Shown here one piece after another: positions 8,483 to 17,705 of a stretch of DNA of 64,000 nt. The notes below the pieces were generated by a model, which ran no database searches, was not told the origin of the DNA, and saw nothing but the letters and a program-made list of their open reading frames with translations. The stretch's first letter is position 1, and every line of letters starts with the position of its first letter. A program made the position numbers and the translations under genes. Source of the DNA: Clostridia bacterium (GTDB taxonomy: Bacteria > Bacillota > Clostridia > Lachnospirales > Lachnospiraceae); NCBI GenBank assembly GCA_910575725.1, contig CAJTFE010000015.1, forward strand, positions 1-64,000. Reading direction: 5' to 3'.

Positions 8483-10006
8483 TCAATTCCCAAATTCCTT
8501 CGCCAGAATTGTTTCCTGGGTCACTTTTCCGTTCTGGATATCTTCTCTTAAGAGTTCTCCGTTGATCCTTCCCTCGTGATAGACCAGAAGCCGGTCGCTC
8601 ATGGCCATCACCTCCGGAAGCTCCGAAGAAATCATAATCACTGCAAGCCCCTGCCTGGCAAATTCGCACATCAGGGAGTGAATCTCTGACTTTGCGCCCA
8701 CATCCACGCCCCGGGTGGGCTCGTCCAGAATGAGAACCTTGGGATCGGACATCAGCCATTTGGCCAGCACAACCTTCTGTTGGTTGCCGCCGCTCAGCGC
8801 GATAGCGTCCTCCTCCAGAGAGGCTGCTTTTACCGTGAGCATTTCGGCATACTTCCGGTTCTCTGCCTTTTCCCTCCGCTTATTCAGCAGCAGTCCCTTC
8901 TGGTATACCGGAAGGTTGGGAAGAGAGATGTTCTCGCTGATAGAACGGTACAGGCACAGGCCATACTCGCGCCTGTCTTCGTTTACCATGGCAATTCCAT
9001 GGTTGATCGCCTGCCGGGGATTCTTATTGACAATCTCCTTTCCGTCCATATACATTTTTCCCGAAACCAGCGGATCCAGGCCGAAAATGGCGCGCATGGT
9101 CTCGCTTCTTCCCGCGCCTGCCAGCCCTGTCAGCCCCAGAATCTCCCCTTTGCGGACTTCGAAGCTGATATCGGTAAAGCCTTTTCCCGTCAGCCCCTCC
9201 ACCTTGAATACAACGTCTCCAATCTCGCATTCCGTCTTGGGAAATACATTTTTCACTTCCCGGCCTACCATCATGGAGATCAGGGACTCCTGGGTCACTT
9301 CCCCGATGGGCTTACAGTCAATGTACTGCCCGTCCCGGAATACGGAAACCGTATCGCAGATGCTGAAAATCTCTTCCATACGGTGGGATATGTAAACAAC
9401 ACTCACACCCTTTTCCTTGAGCTGGCGGATGGTTTGAAACAGACGCTCCGTCTCCTCGTTGTCCAGGGAGGAGGTAGGCTCGTCCATAATAACCAGCTTG
9501 GCATCGGAAGACACCGCCTTCATAATCTCGATCATCTGGGCCTGTGCCAGAGACAGATCTCCCACCAGATGCGTGGGGCTGATGGGAAAATCAAATTCCT
9601 TGAGAATCTTTTCCGCCCGTTCATTGGTGGCTTTTTTATTCAAAAAAATCCCCTTTGCATCTTCATTGTGAAGAAAAATATTCTCCGCAACAGTCAGATA
9701 CGGCTCCGGGTTCAGCTCCTGGTGAATCATGGTAATGCCTTTCCGGATAGCCTCCGCCGGGCCGTTTACCTTGTAAGGCTTTCCCTCAAAGGTAATAGTG
9801 CCGGAATCAATCTTGTGAAGACCGATGATGGCTTTCATCAAGGTTGATTTGCCTGCGCCGTTCTCCCCCACCAGGGCATGGACTTCTCCCTTTTTGATGT
9901 GCAGCTCCACATTCCGGAGGGCCTTTGTACCTCCAAAAGACTTTGACAAATCCCTGCATTCCAAAATGTAATCACTGCCTCCTGCAGCTTTTGCATTTCC
10001 TCCCAT
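8483..10006 (-). CDS. ABC sugar transporter ATPase, RbsA-like (two nucleotide-binding domains)
   Basis: 507 residues with two ABC domains, as usual for ribose-class importers. Domain 1 has an intact Walker A (GENGAGKST, about 47-55), signature LSLAQAQM and Walker B LVIMDEPTSSLD. Domain 2 has a degenerate P-loop (GLAGAGRSET), normal for this family, a canonical LSGGNQQKV signature and VLILDEPTRGVD. It is the first gene of the unit. A consensus promoter lies at 10110-10138 with a palindrome overlapping the transcription start. Confidence 0.95.
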   Translation of the reverse strand: MGGNAKAAGGSDYILECRDLSKSFGGTKALRNVELHIKKGEVHALVGENGAGKSTLMKAIIGLHKIDSGTITFEGKPYKVNGPAEAIRKGITMIHQELNPEPYLTVAENIFLHNEDAKGIFLNKKATNERAEKILKEFDFPISPTHLVGDLSLAQAQMIEIMKAVSSDAKLVIMDEPTSSLDNEETERLFQTIRQLKEKGVSVVYISHRMEEIFSICDTVSVFRDGQYIDCKPIGEVTQESLISMMVGREVKNVFPKTECEIGDVVFKVEGLTGKGFTDISFEVRKGEILGLTGLAGAGRSETMRAIFGLDPLVSGKMYMDGKEIVNKNPRQAINHGIAMVNEDRREYGLCLYRSISENISLPNLPVYQKGLLLNKRREKAENRKYAEMLTVKAASLEEDAIALSGGNQQKVVLAKWLMSDPKVLILDEPTRGVDVGAKSEIHSLMCEFARQGLAVIMISSELPEVMAMSDRLLVYHEGRINGELLREDIQNGKVTQETILAKEFGN

Positions 10007-10084
10007 TTTTCCGCTCCTTTTTATTCCCGGCGCCCCACTGTGTTCATTTCATATAAAATCCAGCGTGATGTACCGGCTTTCCAT

Positions 10085-10101
10085 AAGAAATTTTCTTTCT
10101 T
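10085..10101. promoter_or_regulatory. 17-bp palindromic operator at the ABC operon start
   Basis: AAGAAATTTTCTTTCTT, of form AAGAAA-N5-TTTCTT, located at the predicted transcription start of the ABC operon. The same palindrome form recurs at 11776-11792 in the promoter of the divergent isomerase operon. The ROK regulator gene between them is the likely partner. This is inference. Confidence 0.65.
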
Positions 10102-10109
10102 GATATGAA

Positions 10110-10138
10110 ATTATATTTCTTAGAGTCTCCGTTGTCAA
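10110..10138 (-). promoter_or_regulatory. Consensus promoter of the ABC transporter operon
   Basis: Read on the minus strand: TTGACA (10138-10133), a 17-bp spacer, TATAAT (10115-10110). Both boxes are perfect consensus. The leader is about 100 bases. Confidence 0.85.
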
Positions 10139-10329
10139 TCAAAATGCGAAAAAAAATTTTATTACTCTACATCCTTCTTTATTTATTGCATTTATTTATT
10201 AATCAAATTAATAATATACTCTTTTGTGGTATTTGTCAACACGATATTTGTGTTTCAGAATATGGATAGATGAATTTTGTATAGTTATCCAGTTTTTCCA
10301 CTTCATTTATGTGCAAATTGCACAAAAAA

Positions 10330-10365
10330 TTGGCTTGGAAAATACCTGCGCATTTTCCAAGCCAA
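10330..10365. terminator. Hairpin terminator after the ROK regulator gene
   Basis: Perfect 14-bp arms TTGGCTTGGAAAAT and complement, 8-base loop, located 30 bases beyond the ROK stop codon. T-runs flank it on both strands. Confidence 0.8.
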
Positions 10366-10394
10366 TGTATCGATTCATTTATTTTTTAAATTCC

Positions 10395-11594
10395 CTAAAA
10401 TATTTTTTCTCCGCGAAACAATTCCGTATGTACAAAGGCGTAATCAATGGCCAGCTCCGCCGCACCGATAAAAGCGGAATCCTTCTCAAAAGCAGCCAAT
10501 CGGATCTCCGCCTGCTTCAGAACCTTGCGCTCCATCAGCTGGGAAATGTTATACTTGATCTCTTCCGGCACTCGCTCCCCAATCCTGCTCATCTCATCCC
10601 CGATAATAATGAGATCCGGATTGTAGCTGTAGATCAAATTGATGATTCCGACGCTCAGATAGCGCATATTGGTGCGGAATTCACTGTATACCACCTCATC
10701 CTTCTTTTGTGCAGGCTCTATCAGATCCTGAAACTGCAGAAGAGGCGAAAACCCTAAGTCTTTCCGTCTTTTGTTCACTCTGTCCATAAATGCTATGGTA
10801 GAAGCATAGCAGGTCAGGCATCCCCGGTTGCCGCATTCGCATCTTGGGCCATCCATATTGATGCTGGCGTGGCCGATCTCCCCGGCGATCCCGGCAGCTC
10901 CGCGGAAAATCTTTCCCTCGTGGTAGATGCCGGCCCCGATTCCCTGTCCTACAGCCAGATACACTACCGTCTCATACAAGTTGGGATCCAGGCCGAAGGA
11001 GCATTCTGCCAGAACTCCTGCATTAGCATCGTGGTCTATCACAACCGGAAGGGGCATCCCCTCCTGAAGCATGCTTTTTATGGATACCTGTTCCCAATCT
11101 GTGAAGACTGCTTCTATCACGCCCTCTTCAAAGTAGTAAGGGCCGGGCACTGCCACGCCCACAGCCAGAACCTTTTTTCCGGCATACCTGGCTATGAGCC
11201 TGCGGATGCTCTCCTGTATCTTCGGGATCACGGTGCTTGGCTTTGTATCTGTGATGTATTCCCGATACTCTTCCTCCACCAGCTCTCCCATGAGCGTAAA
11301 GATTCCCACTTCAAAATATTTTCTGGACAGCCGGACGCCGATGACGTAAAACACCTCCGTGTTCAGGCGGATTCCGATAGCCCTTCTCCCCTTGCAGCCT
11401 TCAATCAGCCCCGTCTCCTCTACAAGCTCCCAGGAAATAAAATCATTGATAATGTTGGTGATGGTTGCCTGCTTAAGCCCCGACTGCTCTGACAGATTCG
11501 CCCTGGAGCATATGTGATTCTGCTGCAGAAGCCTCAGCAGCAGCGTTCGGTTCATCGCCTGTATTACCTCCAGATTTTTACCTCCCTGCTTCAT
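10395..11594 (-). CDS. ROK-family transcriptional regulator
   Basis: 399 residues: N-terminal winged helix (about 12-70; SEQSGLKQATITNIINDF) and a ROK/hexokinase-fold domain with the VGVAVPGPYY segment, the DHDANAG motif, and the CXCGXXGCXXC-type zinc motif seen as CECGNRGCLTC. Relatives include NagC, Mlc and XylR, which bind sugars and release operators. The start follows GGAGGACTGAAGT. It sits between the ABC operon and the divergent isomerase/dehydrogenase operon, and both promoters bear the same 17-bp palindrome, making it the probable regulator of both. Confidence 0.93.
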   Translation of the reverse strand: MKQGGKNLEVIQAMNRTLLLRLLQQNHICSRANLSEQSGLKQATITNIINDFISWELVEETGLIEGCKGRRAIGIRLNTEVFYVIGVRLSRKYFEVGIFTLMGELVEEEYREYITDTKPSTVIPKIQESIRRLIARYAGKKVLAVGVAVPGPYYFEEGVIEAVFTDWEQVSIKSMLQEGMPLPVVIDHDANAGVLAECSFGLDPNLYETVVYLAVGQGIGAGIYHEGKIFRGAAGIAGEIGHASINMDGPRCECGNRGCLTCYASTIAFMDRVNKRRKDLGFSPLLQFQDLIEPAQKKDEVVYSEFRTNMRYLSVGIINLIYSYNPDLIIIGDEMSRIGERVPEEIKYNISQLMERKVLKQAEIRLAAFEKDSAFIGAAELAIDYAFVHTELFRGEKIF

Positions 11595-11775
11595 ACTTCA
11601 GTCCTCCATTCCAGTACCGCATACCGCTGTTTCCAGTTCCGCAATATCACGGTTATTGTTATAAGAATAACATTTCATATACCTCTCTGTCAAATACATT
11701 TATTTTATTTAATAATTAATTCATTTAATATTTTCACAAAAGAGAAAAAAATCATATTTCTTATATCTTACTATT

Positions 11776-11820
11776 AAGAAAAAATATTTCTTGACATATT
11801 CCAAACCTCAATCCTATAAT
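11776..11820 (+). promoter_or_regulatory. Promoter and operator of the isomerase-dehydrogenase operon
   Basis: Palindrome AAGAAAAAATATTTCTT at 11776-11792 overlaps the -35 TTGACA (11791-11796). An 18-bp spacer and TATAAT (11815-11820) follow. The operator matches the form at 10085-10101. An extra half-site ATATTTCTTATAT lies just upstream. The remaining gap back to 11595 is AT-rich and should contain the ROK gene promoter. Confidence 0.75.
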
Positions 11821-11899
11821 GGAATCATAACTATTCAATCTATTTATGTTTTTATTTCATTAATTCCTTTATCGGATTAATACATGAAAGGAGGTTATC

Positions 11900-12715
11900 A
11901 TGTCAAAAATCAAATATGGAAGCCAGACCTATCCATGGCAGATGAACATCCTCAAGTTTCACGGACAGGTTCCCCATATGGCAGATGTCCTGGCGAAGGC
12001 AGGCTTCACTGGCATGGAAGCGGAGATCTGTATGCTGGAGGATTACTACACGGACTGGAAAAAGCTAAAGGCGCTTCTGGAGGAAAAGCAGATCGCCCTG
12101 GCTGCCCTGGCCGTCCACGAGGACTGGCTTTTTCCCGAAGAAACGAAGGAGGAACAAGAACGGCTGGATGAAGCAATCGCATTTTTGTCTCATTTCCCAA
12201 CTGCCAAACTGATGCTTGGACATGTGGCCGCCGATCCCGTCCGGGAGCATAATCTTTACGAAAAGCAGAAAAACCAGCTGCAGTGCATCTCTTCCATTGC
12301 CAAGAGAGCAGCGGAAAACGGAATCGTGACGGTCTTTCATCCAAACTCCGGAGATAATTCCATCTTCCGTTATGAAAACGATTACCACATTATGTTTGAC
12401 ACACTGTATGCAAAAGGTATCGGCTATGCTCCAGACGTAGGCCATATGCTGAACGGAGGCATCGATCCCCTAAAGACCATCAAAGCACACCGGGATCTTG
12501 TGCGGCACGTCCACTTCAAGGATATGACGGCAGCTCATAGGTGGGCTGTCATGGGAAAAGGCATCGGAGATTTTAAGTCCATCGTGGATTTTCTTGATGA
12601 AACCGGCTATGAGGGCTGGATTATGACCGAGGACGAGTCCCCGGAAGCAGAGCATGATTCCGACCAGGTGGTACTGGCTGACGGGAAGTACATGAAAAGC
12701 ATTCAGAATCAATAA
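11900..12715 (+). CDS. Sugar phosphate isomerase/epimerase, xylose-isomerase-like TIM barrel
   Basis: 271-residue AP-endonuclease-2/xylose-isomerase-like barrel. Probable divalent-metal ligands lie in HPNSGDN, PDVGHML, HVHFKD and the final TEDES segment. Members act as keto-sugar epimerases, inosose or hydroxypyruvate isomerases, so exact substrate is open. The ATG follows GGAGGTTATC. It is the first gene of a plus-strand operon with a Gfo/Idh/MocA dehydrogenase 36 bases downstream, a common pairing for oxidation and isomerisation of unusual sugars or inositols. Confidence 0.88.
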   Translation: MSKIKYGSQTYPWQMNILKFHGQVPHMADVLAKAGFTGMEAEICMLEDYYTDWKKLKALLEEKQIALAALAVHEDWLFPEETKEEQERLDEAIAFLSHFPTAKLMLGHVAADPVREHNLYEKQKNQLQCISSIAKRAAENGIVTVFHPNSGDNSIFRYENDYHIMFDTLYAKGIGYAPDVGHMLNGGIDPLKTIKAHRDLVRHVHFKDMTAAHRWAVMGKGIGDFKSIVDFLDETGYEGWIMTEDESPEAEHDSDQVVLADGKYMKSIQNQ

Positions 12716-12751
12716 GATACACCATTTTACATACATAAGGGGGTATATTTA

Positions 12752-13858
12752 ATGAAACACACCGTTGCAATTATGGGCCTCGGGGTGCGTGGAAAGACGC
12801 ATCTCAAAGGAATCCTGGAAAATCCGGACCGCTATGAGGTTGTCGGCTTATGCGATATCCGGGAGGACGTGATGAAGGCCGCCGCAAAATCCTTCGGCCT
12901 TTCTGTTCCGCTTTTTACAGATGTGGAAGAGATGCTGGCAGAAACCAAGCCGGAGGTATTCGTATTTGTCACCTATCCCAATCTCCGTCTCTCCATGATC
13001 GAGCTGGCCGTCCGGCACGGCATCCGGGCTGTCTCCTTTGAAAAGCCCATGGCCGAGGATATGCCGGAAGCCAGGAAAATGACAGACCTCTGCGTCCAAA
13101 ACCACATAAAGGCCATTGTCTGCCACCAGCAGAAATACCTTTCCCAGATGCAGGAATTAAAGAAAAAAGCAGATCGCGGAGATCTGGGCGAGATCAAAAA
13201 GATTTTTGCGGAAACCCAGCCCTGGCTGGCACAGCTTGGAACCCACTACATGGATTACATCATCTGGGCCAACGGAGGCTGCCGGGCAAAATCCGTGATC
13301 GGCCATGTGCACGGGCCGGCCACTTTGAAGGACAACCACCCTTCGCCGGATTTTCTTATGGGAGAGATCTTATTTGAAAACGGAACAAGAGGTTATCTGG
13401 AGTGCGGCTACTTCTCCGAACGCCACAATCCGGAAATGTATGCGGATTCCGACAACCGCCTTACCCTATGGGGAACCAACGGGTATGCTTATGCGGAGAC
13501 CGACGGCTTCTGGGGAGAATGCAGCAAAGCTACAAAGGGAGAATTTATCTCCGGCAAGGAACCCGGCTGGTATCATCACCAGGAAAAACAGATTCAGACT
13601 CCCTACTATACTGAGTATGCCGACTGGCTTGACGATGACAGCAAACCTCATTCCTGCAATATCGAGACGGCCTTCCACGGCTATGAAATCCTGGAAGCCA
13701 TCTGCTTGAGCGCTCTTGACAACAAGCGGATCGACCTTCCGCTGACGGATTTCAGCTATGAGCCGGTGCTTGCGCGCATGGAACGAGAACTTCCCCAATG
13801 CGGAACACTGCTGCGGGCATTATATACAGGAGAGGAGCCAAGAGAAGAACGTGACTAA
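12752..13858 (+). CDS. Gfo/Idh/MocA-family oxidoreductase
   Basis: 368-residue NAD(P)-dependent dehydrogenase. The N-terminal Rossmann fold carries IMGLGVRGKTH at 7-17, and the EKP motif typical of the family is present as SFEKPMAEDM near 95-104. The C-terminal alpha/beta substrate domain includes GTHYMDYI with a likely catalytic His/Asp pair. The ATG follows AGGGGGTATATTTA. Its stop overlaps the GTG start of the following hydrolase gene, so translation is probably coupled. Confidence 0.92.
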   Translation: MKHTVAIMGLGVRGKTHLKGILENPDRYEVVGLCDIREDVMKAAAKSFGLSVPLFTDVEEMLAETKPEVFVFVTYPNLRLSMIELAVRHGIRAVSFEKPMAEDMPEARKMTDLCVQNHIKAIVCHQQKYLSQMQELKKKADRGDLGEIKKIFAETQPWLAQLGTHYMDYIIWANGGCRAKSVIGHVHGPATLKDNHPSPDFLMGEILFENGTRGYLECGYFSERHNPEMYADSDNRLTLWGTNGYAYAETDGFWGECSKATKGEFISGKEPGWYHHQEKQIQTPYYTEYADWLDDDSKPHSCNIETAFHGYEILEAICLSALDNKRIDLPLTDFSYEPVLARMERELPQCGTLLRALYTGEEPREERD

Positions 13859-14663
13859 ACAGTGTAAATCAAACGGAATAACCATCAGCTATGAAGAAAG
13901 CGGAGCTGGCGAGCCGCTCTTCCTTCTTATGGGACTGGGCGCTCCCGGGAGCAAATGGGCGCCGCACATTGAGGCCTATGAAAAGCATTTTCACGTCTAT
14001 GCCCTGGACAACCGGGGCGCCGGGCTTTCCGATAAGCCGGTAGCTTATGCTTATACCATCGAAGAGATGGCAAAGGATGCTGTGGGCGTGATGGATGCTT
14101 TGGGAATAAAATCCGCTCATTTTAACGGCATCTCCATGGGGGGAGCCATTGCCCAGTATATTGCCGTCCATTACCCGGACCGGGTGCGCTCCGTGATCCT
14201 GACCAACACCTTTCCAAACTGCTGCGTCAGCTTCCGGCGCTCCATCGAGATTCTCCGGGAGGCTAACGGGCAGCTGGATCCGGTGACTGCCGGAAGATTG
14301 ACCCAGTGGATTATCTTCGCCCAGCCCTTCCAGGAGGAACATGAAGCTTTTATGCTGGAATCCGAGCTGGCCGATATGAACGATCCCCACCCCATGCCTT
14401 CCTACGCCTTCAAGGCCCAGTGCAATGCCATCCTGGGCTTTGATATCCTGCCCAAGCTTCCCAGCATAAAGGCTCCCGTCCTGGTCGTGGCAGGCGATAA
14501 GGATCTCTTTGTGCCCATATCCGTCTCCGAAGAAATGTGCCGCGCCATTCCCGGGGCACGGCTCTATACGGCAAAGGACGGCGGGCACGTCCAGCACTGG
14601 GAGCAGCTTGAGAAGTATAATCAGGTTACGCTGGATTTTCTGCTGGAACACAGTGGGAAGTAA
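13851..14663 (+). CDS. Alpha/beta hydrolase
   Basis: About 270 residues of the alpha/beta hydrolase fold, similar to 3-oxoadipate enol-lactonases and other lactone or ester hydrolases. Nucleophile elbow GISMGG with the catalytic Ser, acid Asp in AGDKDLFVP, and His in DGGHVQHW are all present. I chose the GTG at 13851, which overlaps the stop of the upstream dehydrogenase by 8 bases. The in-frame ATG at 13758 would lie well inside that gene. A plausible role, by inference, is opening a sugar lactone made by the dehydrogenase. Confidence 0.88.
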   Translation: MTKQCKSNGITISYEESGAGEPLFLLMGLGAPGSKWAPHIEAYEKHFHVYALDNRGAGLSDKPVAYAYTIEEMAKDAVGVMDALGIKSAHFNGISMGGAIAQYIAVHYPDRVRSVILTNTFPNCCVSFRRSIEILREANGQLDPVTAGRLTQWIIFAQPFQEEHEAFMLESELADMNDPHPMPSYAFKAQCNAILGFDILPKLPSIKAPVLVVAGDKDLFVPISVSEEMCRAIPGARLYTAKDGGHVQHWEQLEKYNQVTLDFLLEHSGK

Positions 14664-14682
14664 CACTTATTCTATTAATGAA

Positions 14683-14746
14683 GAGGGGGCTGTCGGGAAA
14701 TATGACATCAGACTTTTCTGATATCATATTTCCCGGCAGCCCCCTC
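14683..14746. terminator. Two-way hairpin between convergent genes
   Basis: 23-bp arms GAGGGGGCTGTCGGGAAATA(TGA) and complement, one G-T mismatch, 18-base loop containing ATCAGACTTTTCTGAT. The same inner sequence occurs in the element at 2462. It separates the hydrolase gene from the convergent kinase gene. Confidence 0.85.
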
Positions 14747-14751
14747 TTTCC

Positions 14752-16251
14752 TTATCGGCGGCCCAGGCGCGTTACTGCTACCAGCGTCTCCTTTCCCTTT
14801 TCGTAGATCTCCTTATAAATGCCGTAATATTCCTCATACAGTCTATGAATCTTTGGATCCGGCTCAATCACCGTATCCTTATACCGGATCATTTCCCGGC
14901 AGGCAGACGGTACGTCGTCAAAATGCCCCGTCCCAACCGCCGCCGCAACGGCTGCCCCGAATACGGCCTGCTCCTGGTGGCAGGTTGTCCGAAGCTCCCT
15001 GTTAAAAATATCCGCCTGCATCTGCAGCCAGGGGCCGCTCCTGCTCCCTCCTCCAAGGGCCGTCATAGAAGCAATCCTGGTTCCCGCCTTCTCGCAGGCC
15101 TCCAGACAGGAATACAGGGCAAAGGCCACCCCTTCCATAACGGCTCTGGTCATTCGGGCCTTGTCCGTGAGAAAGCTTAAGCCCCAGAATACGCCGCTGA
15201 TATCCGCATTCATTCTCGGACAGCGCTCTCCGCTTAGATAGGGAAGGAAAACCAGTCCGTCGCAGCCCGGCCGTATCTGTTCCACCTCCCGGTTCATGGC
15301 TTCGTAGTCTGTCTGGCCCAGAAGCTGATTGAGCCATTTCAGGCTGGAACCCGAATTGGTTGTGGCTCCCATAACATACCAGCGCTCCCGGCCGTATCCC
15401 TGGAAGGTATTTAATCCAAGAGCAATATTTCCCTCCGGCCTATCCGTCTGAACGCAGACCTGGCCTCCGCTTCCGATGTTAACTGTCGCCTCTCCTTCTG
15501 TCACGGCTCCGCATCCGATGCTCTGCATAGCCTGGTCTCCTCCGCCCAGAACCACCGGGATTCCCTGCTCCAGTCCAAGCTCACGGGCCGCTTCCCCTGT
15601 GACGCTTCCGGCAATCTGGATACTGTCTTTGCAGGGCGGAAATATCTCCTTAGGAAGCTTCAGCTTCTCTAATATCTCCTCCGCCCATTTCCCTTTCCTT
15701 AAGTCAAAGGCCAATGTGGCAGAGGCATCCGAATAGTCCGTCCCAATCTCCCCGGTTATCCGGAAGCGGAGATAATCCTTGGGAAGCAGTGCGTAAGCCG
15801 CCCGTTCCAGGCTCTCTGTCTCCCTTTTCTTAAGCCACAGAAGGGTGGGCAGCATGATTCCCGGCGCAATGGGATTCATCAGTATCCGCTCGATATCCGA
15901 TCCCAGAATGGCCCGAATCTCTTCCACCTCTTCTCCCGTCCGGGCATCACAGTGGATAATGGCCGGGCGTATCACCTGATATTCCCGATCCAGCAGCACG
16001 GTACCGTGCATCTGCCCTGAAAATCCAATTGCAGCAATACGTTTTCCTGTACCCTTAAGCTGGGCTGTCACAAGTGTTACTGCTTTTTTCAAAGCCTCCC
16101 ACCAGATCGCCGGCTCCTGCTCAGCATATCCGTTCCGTCTGCACAGAATGGAATAAGGACTGCTGGCCAGGCCGGCTATATTGCCCCTCTCATCTATCGC
16201 CATTGCCTTCAGGCTTGAGGTTCCCACATCAATTCCTAAAAAACAGGACAT
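14752..16251 (-). CDS. xylB: Xylulokinase-like FGGY kinase
   Basis: 499-residue carbohydrate kinase with DVGTSSLKAMAID at 8-20, GFSGQMHGTV, HCDARTGEEV and VLGGGDQAMQSIG with the catalytic aspartate. The C-terminal GGGSRSGPWLQMQADI is a strong xylulokinase feature. The start follows GGGGGAGAAGGA. Upstream are a GTCGCTGCGCGAC repeat and an AraR-like box (16361), and the GntR/LacI regulator gene lies upstream on the same strand. No xylose isomerase gene is visible here, so the symbol is by similarity only. Confidence 0.88.
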   Translation of the reverse strand: MSCFLGIDVGTSSLKAMAIDERGNIAGLASSPYSILCRRNGYAEQEPAIWWEALKKAVTLVTAQLKGTGKRIAAIGFSGQMHGTVLLDREYQVIRPAIIHCDARTGEEVEEIRAILGSDIERILMNPIAPGIMLPTLLWLKKRETESLERAAYALLPKDYLRFRITGEIGTDYSDASATLAFDLRKGKWAEEILEKLKLPKEIFPPCKDSIQIAGSVTGEAARELGLEQGIPVVLGGGDQAMQSIGCGAVTEGEATVNIGSGGQVCVQTDRPEGNIALGLNTFQGYGRERWYVMGATTNSGSSLKWLNQLLGQTDYEAMNREVEQIRPGCDGLVFLPYLSGERCPRMNADISGVFWGLSFLTDKARMTRAVMEGVAFALYSCLEACEKAGTRIASMTALGGGSRSGPWLQMQADIFNRELRTTCHQEQAVFGAAVAAAVGTGHFDDVPSACREMIRYKDTVIEPDPKIHRLYEEYYGIYKEIYEKGKETLVAVTRLGRR

Positions 16252-16270
16252 TCCTTCTCCCCCTTCTATT

Positions 16271-16319
16271 AAAGTCGCTGCGCGACAGCACTAAAGGGTA
16301 AAGCCTTTGCGGCTTTACC
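16271..16319. repeat. GTCGCTGCGCGAC-type dispersed repeat, copy 2
   Basis: Dyad GTCGCTGCGCGAC at 16274-16286, then a second hairpin GGTAAAGCC-TTTGC-GGCTTTACC. It lies in the leader of the xylulokinase-like gene. Compare 8437-8480 and 26389-26504. Confidence 0.65.
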
Positions 16320-16360
16320 GTTCAGCAGAAATTATGTTTCAAAAGTATATGTCAAAAACA

Positions 16361-16376
16361 ACTTGTACGTATATAT
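16361..16376. promoter_or_regulatory. AraR-like operator upstream of the xylulokinase-like gene
   Basis: ACTTGTACGTATATAT agrees at 14 of 16 positions with the site at 17649-17664 and contains the TTGTACGTA half known from AraR boxes of Bacillus. The GntR/LacI-hybrid regulator between the two sites is of the AraR architecture. Confidence 0.6.
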
Positions 16377-16430
16377 TCAAACACATATTACAGCAGGTGT
16401 CAATCTCTTTTACAGCAGATCCGTCCAGTC

Positions 16431-17516
16431 TTATCCGTTTAAATCTCTCACAGTTTCCCGTTCCACCACCTCAGGCTCAAAAAAAGCATCTGCGTCTCCA
16501 TTGGGATTCTTTATCAGCCCAAGGAGGTTCTGAGCAGCTCTCTCTCCAAGCTTTAGCGGTTCCTGGCGGACGGAAGTCAGCTTTTTCGCTCCGAACATGC
16601 ACATATAGGAATCGTCATATCCGATTACGGACACATCCTCCGGCACACGGACTCCCCGTTTTTCCAGAATCCCCATGATGCCTAGGGCCATCTCATCGTT
16701 AAAGCAGAACACCGCCGTAACCTTGGAAAGACAGTCTTCAACCAGCCTTTCCTGCTCCAGGAACTCCTGAAAGGACTCATACTCATACCACCTGGCCCAC
16801 CCATCTTCCTCACGGATTCCGGCCCCGCAAAGGGCCGCCTGGTAACCGGCATAGCGCATACTGCCGCTGCCTTCCGTCCGGTTCATAATGCAGGCAATCC
16901 GGGTATGTCCCTTGTCTATCAGATATTCCGCCGCCATCTTTCCGCCTTCAAAATCATTCATAATCACGCAGGGCAGCCCGGCATAGGGAAGCTGTCCGCC
17001 CATGGTAATGCAGGGGATCCTAAGCTGCTTTATCTTTTTGTAAAGATGAAGGTTGGAATAGATGCAGGCGCTTCTGGCCGGTATGAGCAGGATTCCGGCA
17101 CAGCCTTTTTCCATGGCCTCCTGAAGACAGCGGGCCTCATCCTCCGGCCGGTTATTGGAAAAGCTGATGTTTAAAGCATATCCGTTTTCTTTCAGCACTT
17201 TTTCTACTCCAGCGATATACTGGGAGAAAAAATAGTGCTGTGCAAAAAGAGCTATGAAGATAACCGTTTTTGCATTTTTTCCGCCTGCATGAGGGCTTTT
17301 TACAAAGCTGCCGCTTCCCTGTACTTTATGGATATAGCCGTCCTTCGTCAGCTCCTCCAAGGCCTTACGGATGGTCTGCCTGCTGAAATCATACCGCTCC
17401 ATCAGCTTCAGCTCCGAGGGCATCTTCTCCCCCGGCGCAAGGCGTCCGGATACAATCTCCCGTTTCAATTCGTCGTATACCGTCTGGTATTTTGAAGCCG
17501 TCTCTTTTATTTCCAT
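16431..17516 (-). CDS. GntR/LacI-hybrid regulator, AraR-like
   Basis: 361 residues: N-terminal GntR winged helix (about 8-75; PSELKLMERYDFSRQTIRKAL, VQGSGSFV) joined to a LacI-type sugar-binding domain (about 85-350; CAGILLIPA, VSVIGYDDSYM, LTSVRQEPLKLGERAA). This is the AraR architecture, in which a sugar releases the repressor. Matching ACTTRTACGTAYATAT boxes lie upstream of the xylulokinase-like gene and of the SIS gene, so both are likely targets. The inducer is not evident. Confidence 0.93.
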   Translation of the reverse strand: MEIKETASKYQTVYDELKREIVSGRLAPGEKMPSELKLMERYDFSRQTIRKALEELTKDGYIHKVQGSGSFVKSPHAGGKNAKTVIFIALFAQHYFFSQYIAGVEKVLKENGYALNISFSNNRPEDEARCLQEAMEKGCAGILLIPARSACIYSNLHLYKKIKQLRIPCITMGGQLPYAGLPCVIMNDFEGGKMAAEYLIDKGHTRIACIMNRTEGSGSMRYAGYQAALCGAGIREEDGWARWYEYESFQEFLEQERLVEDCLSKVTAVFCFNDEMALGIMGILEKRGVRVPEDVSVIGYDDSYMCMFGAKKLTSVRQEPLKLGERAAQNLLGLIKNPNGDADAFFEPEVVERETVRDLNG

Positions 17517-17608
17517 TTCCTATTCTCCCGCTTTACTGACATTCTTTTTCTCCATCATAAAGGAACATGAAGCCTTACGCAAGCCTCATGGGCAGCCGGA
17601 TTTTTCAT

Positions 17609-17664
17609 TGACTTTCATTTTTGTTTCCTGTATAATACAAGTACAAAAACTTATACGTACATAT
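17609..17664 (+). promoter_or_regulatory. Promoter and operator of the SIS-domain gene
   Basis: TTGACT (17609-17614), a 17-bp spacer, TATAAT (17632-17637), then the AraR-like box ACTTATACGTACATAT at 17649-17664 just after the predicted transcription start. A site in that place would block early elongation or RNA polymerase binding. Confidence 0.75.
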
Positions 17665-17705
17665 TATACAGGAAGAAAGAGATTTTTTCAACCAGGAGGA
17701 TTACT

